DNA of 22,500 bases from Fomitopsis serialis (lineage: Eukaryota; Basidiomycota; Agaricomycetes; Polyporales; Fomitopsidaceae). Numbering within the stretch: position 1 is the stretch's first letter; every line of letters starts with the position of its first letter. The stretch spans positions 1 through 22,500 of the forward strand of contig NW_025955461.1 in assembly GCF_022376445.1 (NCBI RefSeq), read 5' to 3'. A model generated the notes under the pieces. The model saw only the letters and a program-made list of their open reading frames with translations, had not been told where the DNA came from and did not search any database. Position numbers and translations under genes: made by a program. This document shows, piece after piece, positions 1 to 10,023 of the stretch.

Positions 1-3000
1 ATCAAGTACCTCTGCGCTGTCAGGCCGAGCGAGCTGCCAACGTCTTGCGCCACAAGCAAGATTTTTCCGGGATGCGGTGCGGACCGATCGCGCGGTGGAA
101 AGGGCGGTGGACACGTGGAGGTGCACATCAGCAAGGTCCTTCATGCCCCCCGCTCGCCCAGTTCTGCATCTCGCTCTTGTCCTTGGGGCCTATTTTGAGG
201 ACAGTGGCATCATGCGCTGGCGCGAGATGGAGACACACTTGGACCGAACTTTGCGGTGAGTCTTCCCAGATTTTTTTTTTTCCATGTTACGACGGTTGTC
301 TAGGCTGTATTTATCCCACTCTCGACGTGTACCGCACGATGGGCCTGATCGGCTCGAGGACGGATTTCCGGCCACGGCCAGGACGTGTCAGAGATGTGTG
401 CGCCTGGGATGCTTTTGTGGAGGCCCAGGCTGTCGACATCTACGACGCACGGAGCCGTCGAGTTGACGGCGACGGTCTCGACCGAACAGTGGCCGGACTA
501 CGCCAACATGGAGCTCCTGAACACGGCTCTGCTCGGGTCGGAACCCGACTATGCGATATACACCCCCGCCGTGTTTCGAAGGCTGGAGAGCTTGCACGAA
601 AAGTGGATCCTCAAGGCCAACCCGACGCTCCTGTTCACGCGTGACCCGCGCGCGATGGACATGATGGCTGCGTACGGCCACGCTCTTGCCGAGGCCCTCG
701 CCGAGCTCCTCCCCTCGGAGACTCCGGCGGAGCGAGCGCATCGCGAGAGCGTGTTGGCTCGCATTCGCCTCATATTCTACCCGTGGTCCAGTCGGACGTC
801 GCGCGGGGCGGTCGTGCAGCCGGCTCCTTGATCTCTCACGCATTCATCAAGACACTGCTTGTCGACCGGCGGATGTACGAACATGGCTGGACGTGGGTGA
901 GTGATCAATAAATATCACTGTTGTGGCTGTAGCTGATTTTCCCAGCTCGCGTTTGTCCTCGACCCGATCTCGCTGTTTGGTGTACCGGGTATGACTACCG
1001 GTACCGGGGCGGGGCACTTCTTGGGGCCTCATGGCATTCGAGCGGTTGCCTGGCTGACTGCCCGGAGACGCAGCCAATCGCGGAGGGACTGTCTGCTCAG
1101 GTAAGTGTGAATTGATCCTGCAGGGCAGGAGTCTGAGCTTCCGCAGATCGTGATGCACGCGTGGCGGACAAGGCATAGGTATCTCGCGCTGGTGGATTTT
1201 TACTTCCTTGAACAGATCCAGCACGGGCGATCGTTCGAGCCCGAGTATCGCCACACGAAGGGAGAGGTGACGCGAGCGGTGGTAAACGGCGTCAGCGACA
1301 TATCGCCGGGGCCGCGAAGGGCAAGGCGAAGAAGGAGCGTAAGTCAGAAGAGGCGGAGCGGGCGGCGGAGGCTGCGCTGCACAAGCTGTTCCCCTCGCTC
1401 AAGCGGTCGGACCCGGGGCGGAAAGACTTTTTGCTCGACGTGGTCCATCTGTGCGGTCATCGCGCGGCGCTCGCTCGCGAATGCGCGTCGATCACCGGAA
1501 AAGCGAGCCAGACGCAGGACTCCGGCGCCGGCCGCGAAGGGCAAGCAGAGAGCGGGCAAGGCGGCGGAGGGTTCCATCGCGCTCCCGCCCCTGTCATGGG
1601 AGTTGCCTGGTGCGCTCGCGCTGGCTCGACGGGGTGCTCATGCCGTTGGACAAAGGTGGTCTCCTACGTTCCTGCCCGTGGCGGTCGTGGCGGTCGTGGC
1701 GTCTGCGCAGGCGGCGATCATGGCGAGGGAGCTGCTCAGTGCGCCGGTGTGCCGCTTCTTGAAGGAGCTGAGCGCGGTGGTCAAGCACCATCTGGTCGAC
1801 CAGGAGGATGTTCCCGTCTTTTGGCCGCAGTGGGCGGTCGACGAGCCCAGCGTCGAGGCCACGAGGGTGTGCCGGCGTGGGCGGAGTCTGGGGAGACGAT
1901 CCCGCGGGAGTCTTTCATGAAGCTGTACGACAATCCCGCGATCGGGAGGCTCAGTCGCGAGGAGCTTACTGCGGATGGTGGTGCGGTCCAGGGCGGCGAG
2001 GGAACGGCGTTGCGGCGGCGGCGGCGGCAGCAGCAGCAAAGGCAAGAAGAAGGCGACGAGGGGCCAATCTGCGGGGGTACAGCGCCAGCAACACGCGGCG
2101 GACGTGGACGCGTTCAATCGTGAAGCCACTCGGACAAGAGTGGAGGCGTTTTTTGGGCCGATGCTGACCGTACCTAGCTGTCGCCGACGGCGGTGAACAT
2201 CACACAGCCGTTGCGGGCGCGTCTCGTGCGGCGGTGCCTCGCCAGACGCCGACGACGCTTTGACACGACGATGCTGAAGAGGACGAGCTCATAGACGACG
2301 AGACGAGCGTCCTGGTGCTGGTGCGTCGTCGACGCCAGGCGCGCTTCGGAGGTTTACAACGATGCGACGGTGAGCGGTCTGGCACGGCAGCAGCGGCGGA
2401 CGCCAGCGGCGTGCGCACGCGAAGGACGCCGGTGAAGAGGACGACAACATGCCGTACGACGTCTCAGCTGCGGTAGAGCGTTTATGGGTACTCGCAGACG
2501 GAGGACATTGACGCTGTGTTCGAGGACGTGAGCGCGATCTTTAGAGTGGTCCGGAGGCTGCCGCAGATCTACGGGCTGAAGCAAGACGACGTGAACGGCG
2601 TGGACCTTGATCCGAAAGCGCTTGACCCCGAGTCTACTTGCTACGAACTATCTGGCGAACGTGAGAGCGATTAATATTATTCAGGAGGCGAGGCTGATGA
2701 GATTATATTTAGGTTCTGGTGTACAAGGCGCAGCAGCAAAGGCTCGTGCGCAGAGGGGATCCGAAGCGAGGTACAACCCAGCCGGCCCTCGGTATCAGTT
2801 TAGGACGCCTGTCCTCAGAGCAGTGGGGCTTGGACCTTCCGAGCCTGGAGGCATGGTCCACTCAGTGGACGTGACAACCCCGGAAGCCGAGGTGGATGTT
2901 CTCGAAACCCGTACACGCACTACGTCACCAAAGGACGAGGGGCGAGGAGTTGTATCCGGAGCTGGAGGCCTTTGATCCGTGGACAGGTCGGTACACCGAA

Positions 3001-3267
3001 ACGCTTCACGCGCCAGGCTGGACGCCGTCACCATCGGCGGCGGCGACTCAGCGAGAATACGAGCCCAGCGGTCCCTGGCGACTTACCGCTCCCTTCACGC
3101 AGGCGTGGCCCGTCGACCGTGACCAGGATGGCGATGTCGACATGGACGTGAACGCGGACGAACACGAAGACGGCAGGCGACGAGAAGAAGCCAGCGTCGT
3201 TCCGCCCCGCCATAACAAGAGGACGCGACAGAGCGCGAGACTCGGAGCCGGTGAGTGGCTGCGATGA
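1..3267 (+). pseudogene. 3' part of a large frame-interrupted gene, function unknown
   Basis: I do not recognise the product. The sequence is coding-like almost continuously but moves between all three plus frames. Readable stretches include PDYAIYTPAVFRRLESLHEK (about 547-606), SHAFIKTLLVDRRMYEHGWTW (ending at 896, partly quoted), ALVDFYFLEQIQHGR (about 1189-1233), SPTFLPVAVVAVVASAQAAI (about 1660-1719) and a C-terminal part from 2896 with an acidic run (DQDGDVDMDVNADEHEDG) followed by a basic, nuclear-signal-like end (RHNKRTRQSARLG), stop at 3265-3267. Likely introns are 256-303, 897-945 and 1101-1146, all with GT..AG borders. Several frame changes, for example near 785, 1055 and 1308, are repaired by one missing base, two of these in a C or G run; others would need a gain or a loss of two. 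The gene begins left of the window. It may be a real gene with assembly errors or a decaying copy; similarity to the gene at 19948 is possible but untested. Confidence 0.55.
2018..2061. repeat. GCG/GCA triplet microsatellite
   Basis: A run of GGC/GCG triplets passes into CAG/GCA triplets and then AAG-rich sequence within the interrupted gene. One frame reads poly-Ala, another poly-Gly/Ser followed by SSSKGKKKATRG. Triplet slippage here would not by itself shift the frame. Confidence 0.6.
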
Positions 3268-3277
3268 ACGTGTCATT

Positions 3278-3437
3278 TTACCCGCGTTCGCGCTGCGACG
3301 CCAACGCGGATACCACCGCACTTGGGCCTTGGTCTTTGTGTGTGCGATCATCTTGGTTTTGCGATCATGGCGCGAACGCGGGTAAGAGCCACTGTGTTTG
3401 TCTACCCGCAGTCGCGCCGCAGCGCAAACGCGGATAA
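3278..3437. repeat. Type A palindromes, first cluster (two full, one half)
   Basis: Imperfect copies lie at 3278-3312 and 3403-3437; a right half (GGCGCGAACGCGGGTAA) lies at about 3368-3384. Each full copy has arms TTACCCGC.../...GCGGATAA around a CG-rich core. They begin eleven bases after the stop of the left gene and lie upstream of the gene at 4025. Confidence 0.75.
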
Positions 3438-3698
3438 CACATCGCCACATTCGTCCGCCGTACACACATCACTCATGCGCAGGTTCTTAGGTCGCTTGCA
3501 GAATGCCTGAGCGCGTCACGCCCGTGCAAGTACGTTGATAAGTATCCTTATTCCTTTTGTTACCGTCGCACGCACCTCATTCATTCATGTATTGTATCGT
3601 CCGCACCTATGCATAGACTTGGCACTTCACCCGTCTCCCCAGAGTCCAACTGGCACACACAGCGTCGACTGCGTCTGCTCGCCGACCCGCAGTGCATT

Positions 3699-3738
3699 TT
3701 TTACCCGCAATCGCGCCACGGCGCGATCGCGGGTAAAA
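3699..3738. repeat. Type A palindrome
   Basis: A 40-nt near-perfect inverted repeat. The left arm TTTTACCCGCAATCGCG pairs with CGCGATCGCGGGTAAAA across a CCACGG centre. Only one arm position differs (A against G at a CpG). Confidence 0.85.
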
Positions 3739-3779
3739 TGGCACAGTGCCCTGCAGCGTGACTGGCACCGGCTGCGATG

Positions 3780-3815
3780 TTACCCGCAATCGCGCCATGA
3801 CGCGATTGCGGGCAA
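3780..3815. repeat. Type A palindrome
   Basis: Left arm TTACCCGCAATCGCG pairs with CGCGATTGCGGGCAA, separated by CCATGA. It lies about 210 bases before the start codon at 4025, close to several CACGTG hexamers (3825-3870). Confidence 0.85.
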
Positions 3816-3965
3816 GATGATGTGCACGTGAGGCAGCCAGCGTGATCGCGCGACGCGCGTGGTGCACGTGCGATCACGGGCGACCGGCCACCACGTGCTC
3901 TGGCCGACCCAGCCACACTGACGCCCACGTCGCGCGCGCCCCAACATTCGCTGCACGTCCTAAGT

Positions 3966-4024
3966 CACTTCCTGCTACCGTCTCTCACCCGCCTCACTGC
4001 TTCTTACTCGCTCGCTCCGCTATC
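3966..4024 (+). promoter_or_regulatory. C/T-rich leader of the 4025 gene
   Basis: A pyrimidine-rich stretch with repeated CTCGCTCGCT runs up to the ATG. Equivalent stretches precede both paralogues (6562-6618 and 17271-17366), so it is a shared promoter or leader feature. C/T-rich initiation regions are common in filamentous fungi. Confidence 0.5.
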
Positions 4025-6046
4025 ATGGTTGGCCGGTACGATCTTCAGCAATTCACGATGGTCCAGTTCTCGGCTCTCGCAAAACGGCAAGACCTCACCG
4101 ACGCTGCCCGCAATGCCGTTCTCCAGCGGGTCTACGACAATGCCATCTTCGACGATGTCGCGCCCAAGCCAAAGGAGTGGAACGCGGCGAAGCTCAAGGC
4201 TCTGAACCGGCTCCTGCGTTCGCTCCTGAACAGCGCGGTGTCCTGGCAGACGTTCCAGCACATCGTCGAGTACCACATCCTCGTGAGTCGAACATTTTGC
4301 GGCGTCGCCGCGCGACGCTAACTCGGCATAATACTTGACAGACCGACGACTGGCTGACGTCGCTGCAGCGGTCAGGTAAATACGACCAGTTCCCTCAAGT
4401 GCTCGCGCGGTGCTACGACTGGCAATATCCGACCCCGCTCCCGCCCGAAGGCAAGTTTCCGGATACGATGGAAGAGTATTTCGACTGGAGGGGCATCAAG
4501 TGCATGACGTACAACGAGGACAGCACGACCGAGACCTTGGAGGATTCGTTCACGCTGTTCATGAAACAGTGGATAGGTAAGTCTCGCTTTCGTCCATCTC
4601 GCGACCTTGCACGCTCACTCGCGACTCGCTTCTCCGTCGCAGCCAATGAGCGCGAAATGTCGGGTAAGGATCTTAAGACGGTGATGGCTGTGACCGTCTT
4701 GCTGACACTCTCTCGGTTGCTTAGACGGGCCGCCGCTCTCTTATGACACTGACGACTACAGGCTCGGTACCGCGCACCTCGTGGTCCTCGAGCGCGTGAC
4801 GGATGCCGAGCGCGAGGAGGCGAAAAAGGAGTTGGCGAAGGAGTTGGCGAAGCAAAAGAAGAAGAACGCTCGCAGGGAGCATTCCCCGCCGCCGCCTGAA
4901 TTCGACACTGTGGTGAGTGCTTCTTCGCGCGGTGTTGCGGTGAGAGCAACTGAACGACCGCATGCATAGCTGTTTGGTGACGACCGCTGCGAAACGTGCG
5001 TGCGTCGCGCGCACGAGGAGTGCAGGCTCCCGTTGAACAGGTTGCGGTGCCGTTGGTGCATGAACAAGAAGGTCAGATGTTCTCTGACGGTGAGTCGATC
5101 GCGTTTCTCCTCGGTACTGTGCTCACTTATGCACAGACCAAACCGGCCGATCCTGTTGGCGATGCCCCGCAGGAACGCCTCTCGCCGGCGCCCGCGCTGG
5201 CGCCTCGTCACTCGTCACCGCCAGGATCGCCGCCCGCTGCACCGCCCCGCGCCGCTTCGGCTGTGCCCTCCCGGGAGCCGTCGCGTTCGCAGTCACGCTC
5301 GCGGTCCCGGTCGTCCTCGCGCTCACGGTCTCCTTCGCCGGCCCGCTCCCGCTCCCGCTCGCAGTCCCGGTCCCGGTCGTCTTCGCGCTCGCGTTCGCGC
5401 TCGCCGGCCGGCTCGCAGTCCCGGTCGTCCTCCCGCTCCCGCTCGCGGTCTCGTTCCGGCCGTCTTCACGCTCGCGGTCGCGTTCGTCTTCGCGGTCGCG
5501 GTCGCCTTCACCGTCGCAGGCCGCCGTAGCTAACTCGCGATATCCACCACGGTACCGCGTGCTTCTAGACCAGGGCTCGCGCAGTTCACAAGGCCTGGCT
5601 GAAGATGACGATGAAGACCATCGCTCGTCTGCACGGCCGCCGTCGCGCCATACCGGGAGTTCGCGAGCCCGCACGCCTTCCGACTCCCTCTCCGGCGAAA
5701 TGGAGGTGGATTCTAGGTCGGCAGGGAGGTCGAGTCCTGTTGACGCGATGCCGGGACAGGCTGGCCCGTCAAATGTTGAACGTCGCGGGCGCGCCAAACG
5801 TAGGTTGTCTCGCCACTGCATGAATTATCTCACACCGCTCACGCTGCCATAGGTCAACGCGACGACGAGCTGGACATCGAGGCCCTGACGCGCGAGGTGG
5901 AGCGGTCTGCGGGGCTGTCTATGGCTGAACGGCTGGACATCCACTACGCTGTGATCGGGAAGCTCGTCGGCGAGGTCGCGAGGCTGCGGGGTGCCGTCCG
6001 CGCGACGCAAAACAAACGCGTCCGATACACCAGCGAGGAGGTTTGA
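4025..6046 (+). CDS. Zinc-cluster-like protein with RS domain (paralogue 1 of 3)
   Basis: Exons I read: 4025-4282, 4342-4576, 4643-4663 (21-nt microexon), 4725-4912, 4970-5089, 5137-5799 and 5853-6046; all introns are 47-66 nt with GT..AG borders. The start MVGRYDL matches both paralogues. Residues 235-274 (exon 5) hold C-x2-C-x7-C-x8-C-x2-C-x6-C, resembling fungal Zn2Cys6 clusters but internal rather than N-terminal. Before it is a charged helix rich in KKELAKELAKQKKK. Exon 6 is a long Arg-Ser dipeptide (RS) region from about residue 320, as in splicing-related proteins. The tail after 5853 (AERLDIHYAVIGKLVGEVAR) looks like a coiled coil. Exons sum to 1679 nt: one base is missing near 5458, where the RS reading continues in another frame; read literally, translation stops at 5529 (404 aa), otherwise 559 aa. 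Probably nuclear; the DNA- or RNA-binding role is inferred. Confidence 0.75.
5270..5520 (+). repeat. RS-encoding low-complexity repeat
   Basis: Degenerate repeats of TCNCGN hexamers (for example CGCTCGCGGTCCCGG) encode Ser-Arg dipeptides. The reading holds in one frame to about 5458 and in the next frame after it. The opposite strand carries long open frames only because of this composition. Confidence 0.85.
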
Positions 6047-6235
6047 GTGAAGTTCCCTGCGCGCGCGTGACTCATGTAATAATGTACTACCTAACTTTGT
6101 GTCGAAAAAAAAGCTCCGTAATGTCATAACTCGTTTGTACCATCGCGTCGTACCGACGGTGTAGGCACACATACATTACTGGACAGTTAGGCGAACGCTA
6201 CGGATGGATGCGTTTGTACGCCACACATGCATGCG

Positions 6236-6271
6236 GTACCCGCATTCGCGTCGCGACGCGAATGCGGGTAC
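6236..6271. repeat. Type A palindrome, perfect
   Basis: A perfect 36-nt palindrome: GTACCCGCATTCGCGTCG followed by its exact reverse complement, with no loop. It lies between the stop of the 4025 gene and the start of the 6619 gene, in their 572-base intergenic space. Confidence 0.9.
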
Positions 6272-6456
6272 TAACCGGCGTGGCTGCGAGTGGTGGGCCC
6301 CACGCCGCGACAAAAAAGCGCATGCATGGCAAAGAAATACACACCCGCAACATGGCGACTGCGTCGCGCGAGGCCAGACTACTCTACTACTGTACAGACA
6401 CGGTACGGAGAGGTAGGCGGGGTGCGCGCGGGCAGTCACGTGATCGCGTTCTGTCC

Positions 6457-6540
6457 GGCGCCTCAGCCACACCATCCGGCGCCTCAGCCACACCACCTGG
6501 CGCCTCAGCCACACCACCCGGCGCTCCGGCCACATCACCC
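6457..6540. repeat. 21-bp tandem repeat, four units
   Basis: Units beginning GGCGCCTCAGCCACACCA start at 6457, 6478, 6499 and 6520, the last being diverged. They lie about 80 bases upstream of the ATG at 6619, in the presumed promoter, just after a CACGTG hexamer (6437-6442). Confidence 0.85.
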
Positions 6541-6561
6541 TTCGCGCCGTTCCGTCTGGCT

Positions 6562-6618
6562 GGCTCTCGCCTCTTCTCTCGCTCGCTCGCTTTCTCCTGC
6601 TCGCTCGCTTTCTTCGCG
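6562..6618 (+). promoter_or_regulatory. C/T-rich leader of the 6619 gene
   Basis: CTCTCGCCTCTTCTCTCGCT and repeated GCTCGCT motifs run directly into the start codon. It closely matches the leader before 4025. Confidence 0.5.
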
Positions 6619-8052
6619 ATGGTCGGTACCTGGGATATTGAACGAGTGCGCAAGTACTTGCGTGACTATGCCGGCCCCGGACGTCGCCCTCACCGCAAGC
6701 CGTTGGTGTTCACGGACCGGCCCCCCAGTGCGGATAAATGGACGGGCTTGCAGCTGTTCTGGCTCAACAGAACCGTGCGCTCGGTCTACAACAGCCCGGT
6801 CTCGTTCGACGTATTCGAAGAGATCGTGACCGGGTACTTATTTGTGAGTGATCGACCCTTCGCGTTGCGGTAACATCATCCGAGCGTGTCCGTCTGGCAG
6901 ACTCAACCGTGGCGCGATTCGCTGAACTACGCCGACCACGCCTCCGAGCTGTGGCCGCAGATGGTTAGGAGGTGCTTCGATTGGCTGTGGGACGATCCTC
7001 CGGAAGAGGGCGCGTGGAAGCCGGGCATGACGGTGGAGGAATGGCTTGTCGGTTGGCGTAACCGACAGCCGCGACGCATCCTCGCGAGCGCGTCGATAGA
7101 GGAACAAGAGGCCGCGATGCAGCCCTTCGCGGAGATCTGGTGGCGTGAGTGGTAACGTTCGGCGTCGCACTCTGCAATCATATCACTTACCGTTCGTCAC
7201 AGACAACGACCGCCTGTTCGGTCAGTGGGTACTTGTCGTGACGATGACTCCTACCTAACTGGAAGAACTTACAGGGGGCGGTCCGGCCCAGTTTGACGAA
7301 GATGCAGATCACGCCGCGCTGAAAAACTACACCATCGACATGCGACGTGTTACGGCCCAGCAACGAGAGGACGCGATTCTCGCAGGCTTGGATTACCTCG
7401 TCAATCAGGTCGAAGGTGCGCCGCGCGGCAGGAAGACGCGGGTTGGAGTTCGTGCTGTCGCCCGGAAGGCGGGACTCCCCGATGCGACGCTGGACAAGGT
7501 GGTGAGTGATGTTTCTTTACTTTGGGCCTTACAGGCTCGATGAATTGATGATTACTTCTTCAGTACGAGGGCGCGGACCGCTGCGAGCGGTGTCAACGAC
7601 CCGACATGCCAGAGTGCCGTGTGCCCGCGACCGATGTCCGCTGCGTCGCGTGCATCGGGCGAAAGTTGGGCTGCTCATTCAAGGTGAGTCGCACACCTCG
7701 CGCGCAGACGGCTCCATGCTTACGATGATAAACGGCCGGCTGTCGCTCAGAATAACAATCGTGCGCGAGAGGTGCAAGGCCCTGTGGTACTGCGCGAGGA
7801 ACGGCAGATCGAACAAGACGGTAAGTCGCTCTTGAAGTTTGCCAGGGCAGACGATGCTTACTGAACGTGCTCGCAGATGCAATGGACGTGGAGCCCGATC
7901 CCGAGACAGCAGCCATGGAGCAACGGCTCGCGCAGCAACACGCCGCGCTGATCAAGCTGACGCGACAGATGGGCGGCCTGCAACGGCAGGTTCGCGGCCG
8001 TCAGTTGCGTGACGAGGACACCGGTTCCTCCTCAGATTCCTCCTCAGATTGA
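6619..8052 (+). CDS. Zinc-cluster-like protein (paralogue 2 of 3), intact
   Basis: Exons: 6619-6843, 6901-7144, 7203-7220 (18-nt microexon), 7275-7501, 7564-7683, 7751-7820 and 7877-8052. They sum to 1080 nt, an uninterrupted 359-aa protein, so this copy is the best guide to the family. It starts MVGTWDIERVRKYL. Exon 1 ends in a segment with LNRTVR and NSPVSFDVFEEIV. Exon 2 has W-x2-SLNY, RCFDWLW and FAEIWW. The cluster C-x2-C-x7-C-x8-C-x2-C-x6-C is at residues 239-278 (DRCERCQRPDMPEC...CSFK), alone on exon 5. The end has a helical, Gln-rich coiled-coil segment (MEQRLAQQHAALIKLTRQMG) and a Ser-Asp tail (GSSSDSSSD). Zn2Cys6-like modules usually bind DNA or protein through two zinc ions; that function is inferred. 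Product otherwise unrecognised. Confidence 0.8.
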
Positions 8053-8172
8053 AGGATTGGGTCGATAAAATGTATATACGCTTGTACTTCCCTAGGTCTC
8101 GGCTTCAGTTTGTTCGCACAATGATTGATTAAGTTGAATTCATACACACTGTCCACTGACGCAGCGGGATGT

Positions 8173-8207
8173 CATCCGCGTTCGCGCCACGGCGCGAACG
8201 CGGGTGG
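8173..8207. repeat. Type A palindrome
   Basis: Arms CATCCGCGTTCGCGCC and GGCGCGAACGCGGGTG flank an AC centre. It is 121 bases after the stop of the 6619 gene. Confidence 0.85.
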
Positions 8208-8324
8208 GCGACGCATAGCAGGGTATAGAAGCTACATGGCAACTTGTAAGGATAAAATCGCGGAGATGATCTCAAGTAATATATCTTCGCACCCGCAGCA
8301 CTAGGCGGATTGCAAGGGTGATTT

Positions 8325-8360
8325 TTACCCGCGATCGCGCCACGGCGCGAACGCGGGTAA
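8325..8360. repeat. Type A palindrome
   Basis: Arms TTACCCGCGATCGCGCC and GGCGCGAACGCGGGTAA flank an AC centre. The arms differ at a single position. Confidence 0.85.
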
Positions 8361-8573
8361 GTCGTTGTACGTCGCACAGGTCGACGGCACAGCAGAACGT
8401 AACAACGAAACCGATAGCATTGACAAGCGACAGAGCAAAGCAAGATGATAACAACGTCGATGATGTACATACATGAATGAAAACAATCGCAACAGGCAGG
8501 ACCGCACGTCGTGGACGCTAGCAAGTAGCATGAGGCGGATGGACGATGAAGTGAATAGTGAACCACGCGCACC

Positions 8574-9403
8574 TCAAACGTCGTCTCCCGCCGGCGGGCG
8601 CAACGCCTTAAGCATCGCCTTGAGCTCGTCGACTTCCTTCTCGAGTTTGGCGGTCCGCTCCTCGTTCTTGCGCACGTCGTCGCGCATGAAGGTCTCGCAG
8701 TTATCGATGTCGTTGACCAGTTCGTGGAGCTCACGCATGTGGACGGCATTGTCCGCGGCCTGCGCTTGCGTCGCGATGTTGATGACGTTGATGTCGTTCT
8801 GCTGCCTCTTCAACGACCAGACGGCGTCAAAGAGCTCGTCAAGGCGCTCGCGAACTCGATCGTCGAGCTGATCAACCTCGACGTTGATGTGACGCCAGAG
8901 CAGCTCGAGACGATCCGCCGTTGTCAGGGGCCGGGGGCAGAGACGGGGACGGACAGACGATGCAGACGGCGCGGCCTGTGGGGGTGTGGGCGGTGGTGTC
9001 GCCATGCGGCTGCCTTGCTCCATGCGGGGGCTCTTGACGGGCCTATCCGCTCCCGAAGGTTCCGGCGACGCGCTCGCGGCCCTCTTCTGACCGCGCGTCG
9101 TGGTCCCCATGCTGCCAGTGGTCGTCGCGATCTCCTGACCTCCTGCGGAGTCATCGTTCCCGCCTCTCAACTGTTGATCAAGAATTTGTATGGACGATGT
9201 TTGAGCGCGACGATCCTCAATGTATTATTGTCAGGCAAGAAGTGTGTGCTAACCGTGGAGCCATACGGACCACTCTCGCGCGATGCTGAGATCGGCGGAC
9301 GGGAATCGACTAGATTAATGATCGATCAGCGCAGACACATAATGTGTGTCGCCGACACACACATACCTCTGGGGTCGACGTTCAAGATCACCGACAGCGA
9401 CAT
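8574..9403 (-). CDS. Coiled-coil protein with basic Ser/Pro-rich N-terminus
   Basis: The last exon, 8574-9170, is an uninterrupted frame of 199 codons. It opens with no ATG, so I looked upstream and found two short exons, 9254-9309 and 9367-9403, with introns 9171-9253 and 9310-9366. These join in frame from an ATG at 9403 (MSLSVILNVDPR...) to give 229 aa; the 9253 donor (GTTAGC) is weak. A simpler alternative starts at the internal ATG at 9110 (MGTTTRGQKRAASASPEPSG, 178 aa). The N-terminal part has basic nuclear-signal-like patches (RGQKRA, VKSPR) and a Pro-rich run; the C-terminal ~110 residues are heptad-like (VDQLDDRVRERLDELFDAV; ERTAKLEKEVDELKAMLKAL), predicting a dimeric coiled coil. 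It has no zinc cluster. Family not recognised. It is the only confident minus-strand gene in the window. Confidence 0.65.
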
Positions 9404-9727
9404 GGATGCGAAACGACTGTGCGGGGGCGTCGAGTGAGTGAGTGAGTGTCAGGAGACAAGGGTGAGTTTATTTTGTCTTGGCACAGGGCGGACGCAGCAT
9501 TCGTGGACACCGCGTGCCCTCGCTTGTGAGCACGGGACAACTGCCAGGAATGGCACCAAAGGTCCGGCGATCTGTCTGATCGACGCGCGAGACCAATCCA
9601 GATGGGGATTTGATTCGTACCTTACTGATATGACATTGATCGTTATGATTCGTCCTTTTTGAACCCCGATTTGGCAGGCAATCGAGCGTGGAGAGGTGAT
9701 CTTGGAGAAGATTTATCAGTGGACTTC
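9404..9727. other. Intergenic upstream of the minus-strand gene
   Basis: It contains a short GAGT tandem (9433-9448) and otherwise no gene or repeat that I can support. It probably holds the promoter of the 8574-9403 gene. Confidence 0.5.
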
Positions 9728-9764
9728 TTACCCGCAATCGCGCCGCAACGCCATTGCGGGTTAA
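9728..9764. repeat. Type A palindrome, rightmost full copy
   Basis: Arms TTACCCGCAATCGCG and CCATTGCGGGTTAA surround CCGCAACG. An isolated half site (ATTACCCGCAATTCG) also occurs at 11760-11774. Confidence 0.8.
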
Positions 9765-9778
9765 TGTCACAGTGACTT

Positions 9779-10023
9779 GCAGCTAGGTCCATATCGTTGG
9801 GCCCCGCACAGAAAGTGCGCATAGGAGCGGGGGTCGTCGGACGTTGGTATTTGGCGATCCGGACATTGTGCCGCTCGACCTGGGCCGCCTAGCCAAGGTC
9901 GCGGCTGCCTGGCTCAGCCTGGCCGTCAAATTCCGCTGCGCTCGGTGTGATCCCATATCAAACCCGCTGGACTCCGCCTATGTGCGTTTGAAAGGCGCGG
10001 GCCCAACGATATGGACCTAGCTG
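9779..10023. mobile_element. Short inverted-repeat unit with 25-nt arms
   Basis: CAGCTAGGTCCATATCGTTG GGCCC at 9779-9803 recurs as its reverse complement at 9999-10023, enclosing about 195 bases without an ORF. The right arm abuts the 99-bp inverted repeat starting at 10024, so this is either an element nested at the edge of the next one or part of a compound terminus. Confidence 0.55.

Larger units (their letters stand above)
8053..8573. other. Convergent intergenic region with two type A palindromes
   Basis: This space lies between the ends of the 6619 gene (plus) and the 8574 gene (minus), so it should hold both 3' ends. Apart from the two palindromes listed separately I see no gene in it. 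Confidence 0.7.

Noticed and set aside
388..843. 151-codon minus-strand open frame
   Set aside because: It mirrors the plus-strand coding-like text (PDYAIYTPAVFRRLES...) and has low-quality, Arg-rich content.
1225..1245. tRNA B-box-like sequence (GTTCGAGCC)
   Set aside because: There is no matching A box or cloverleaf, and it lies inside coding-like sequence.
5123..5821. 232-codon minus-strand open frame
   Set aside because: It is the antisense of the RS-encoding repeat; the plus strand has the splice structure and paralogue support.
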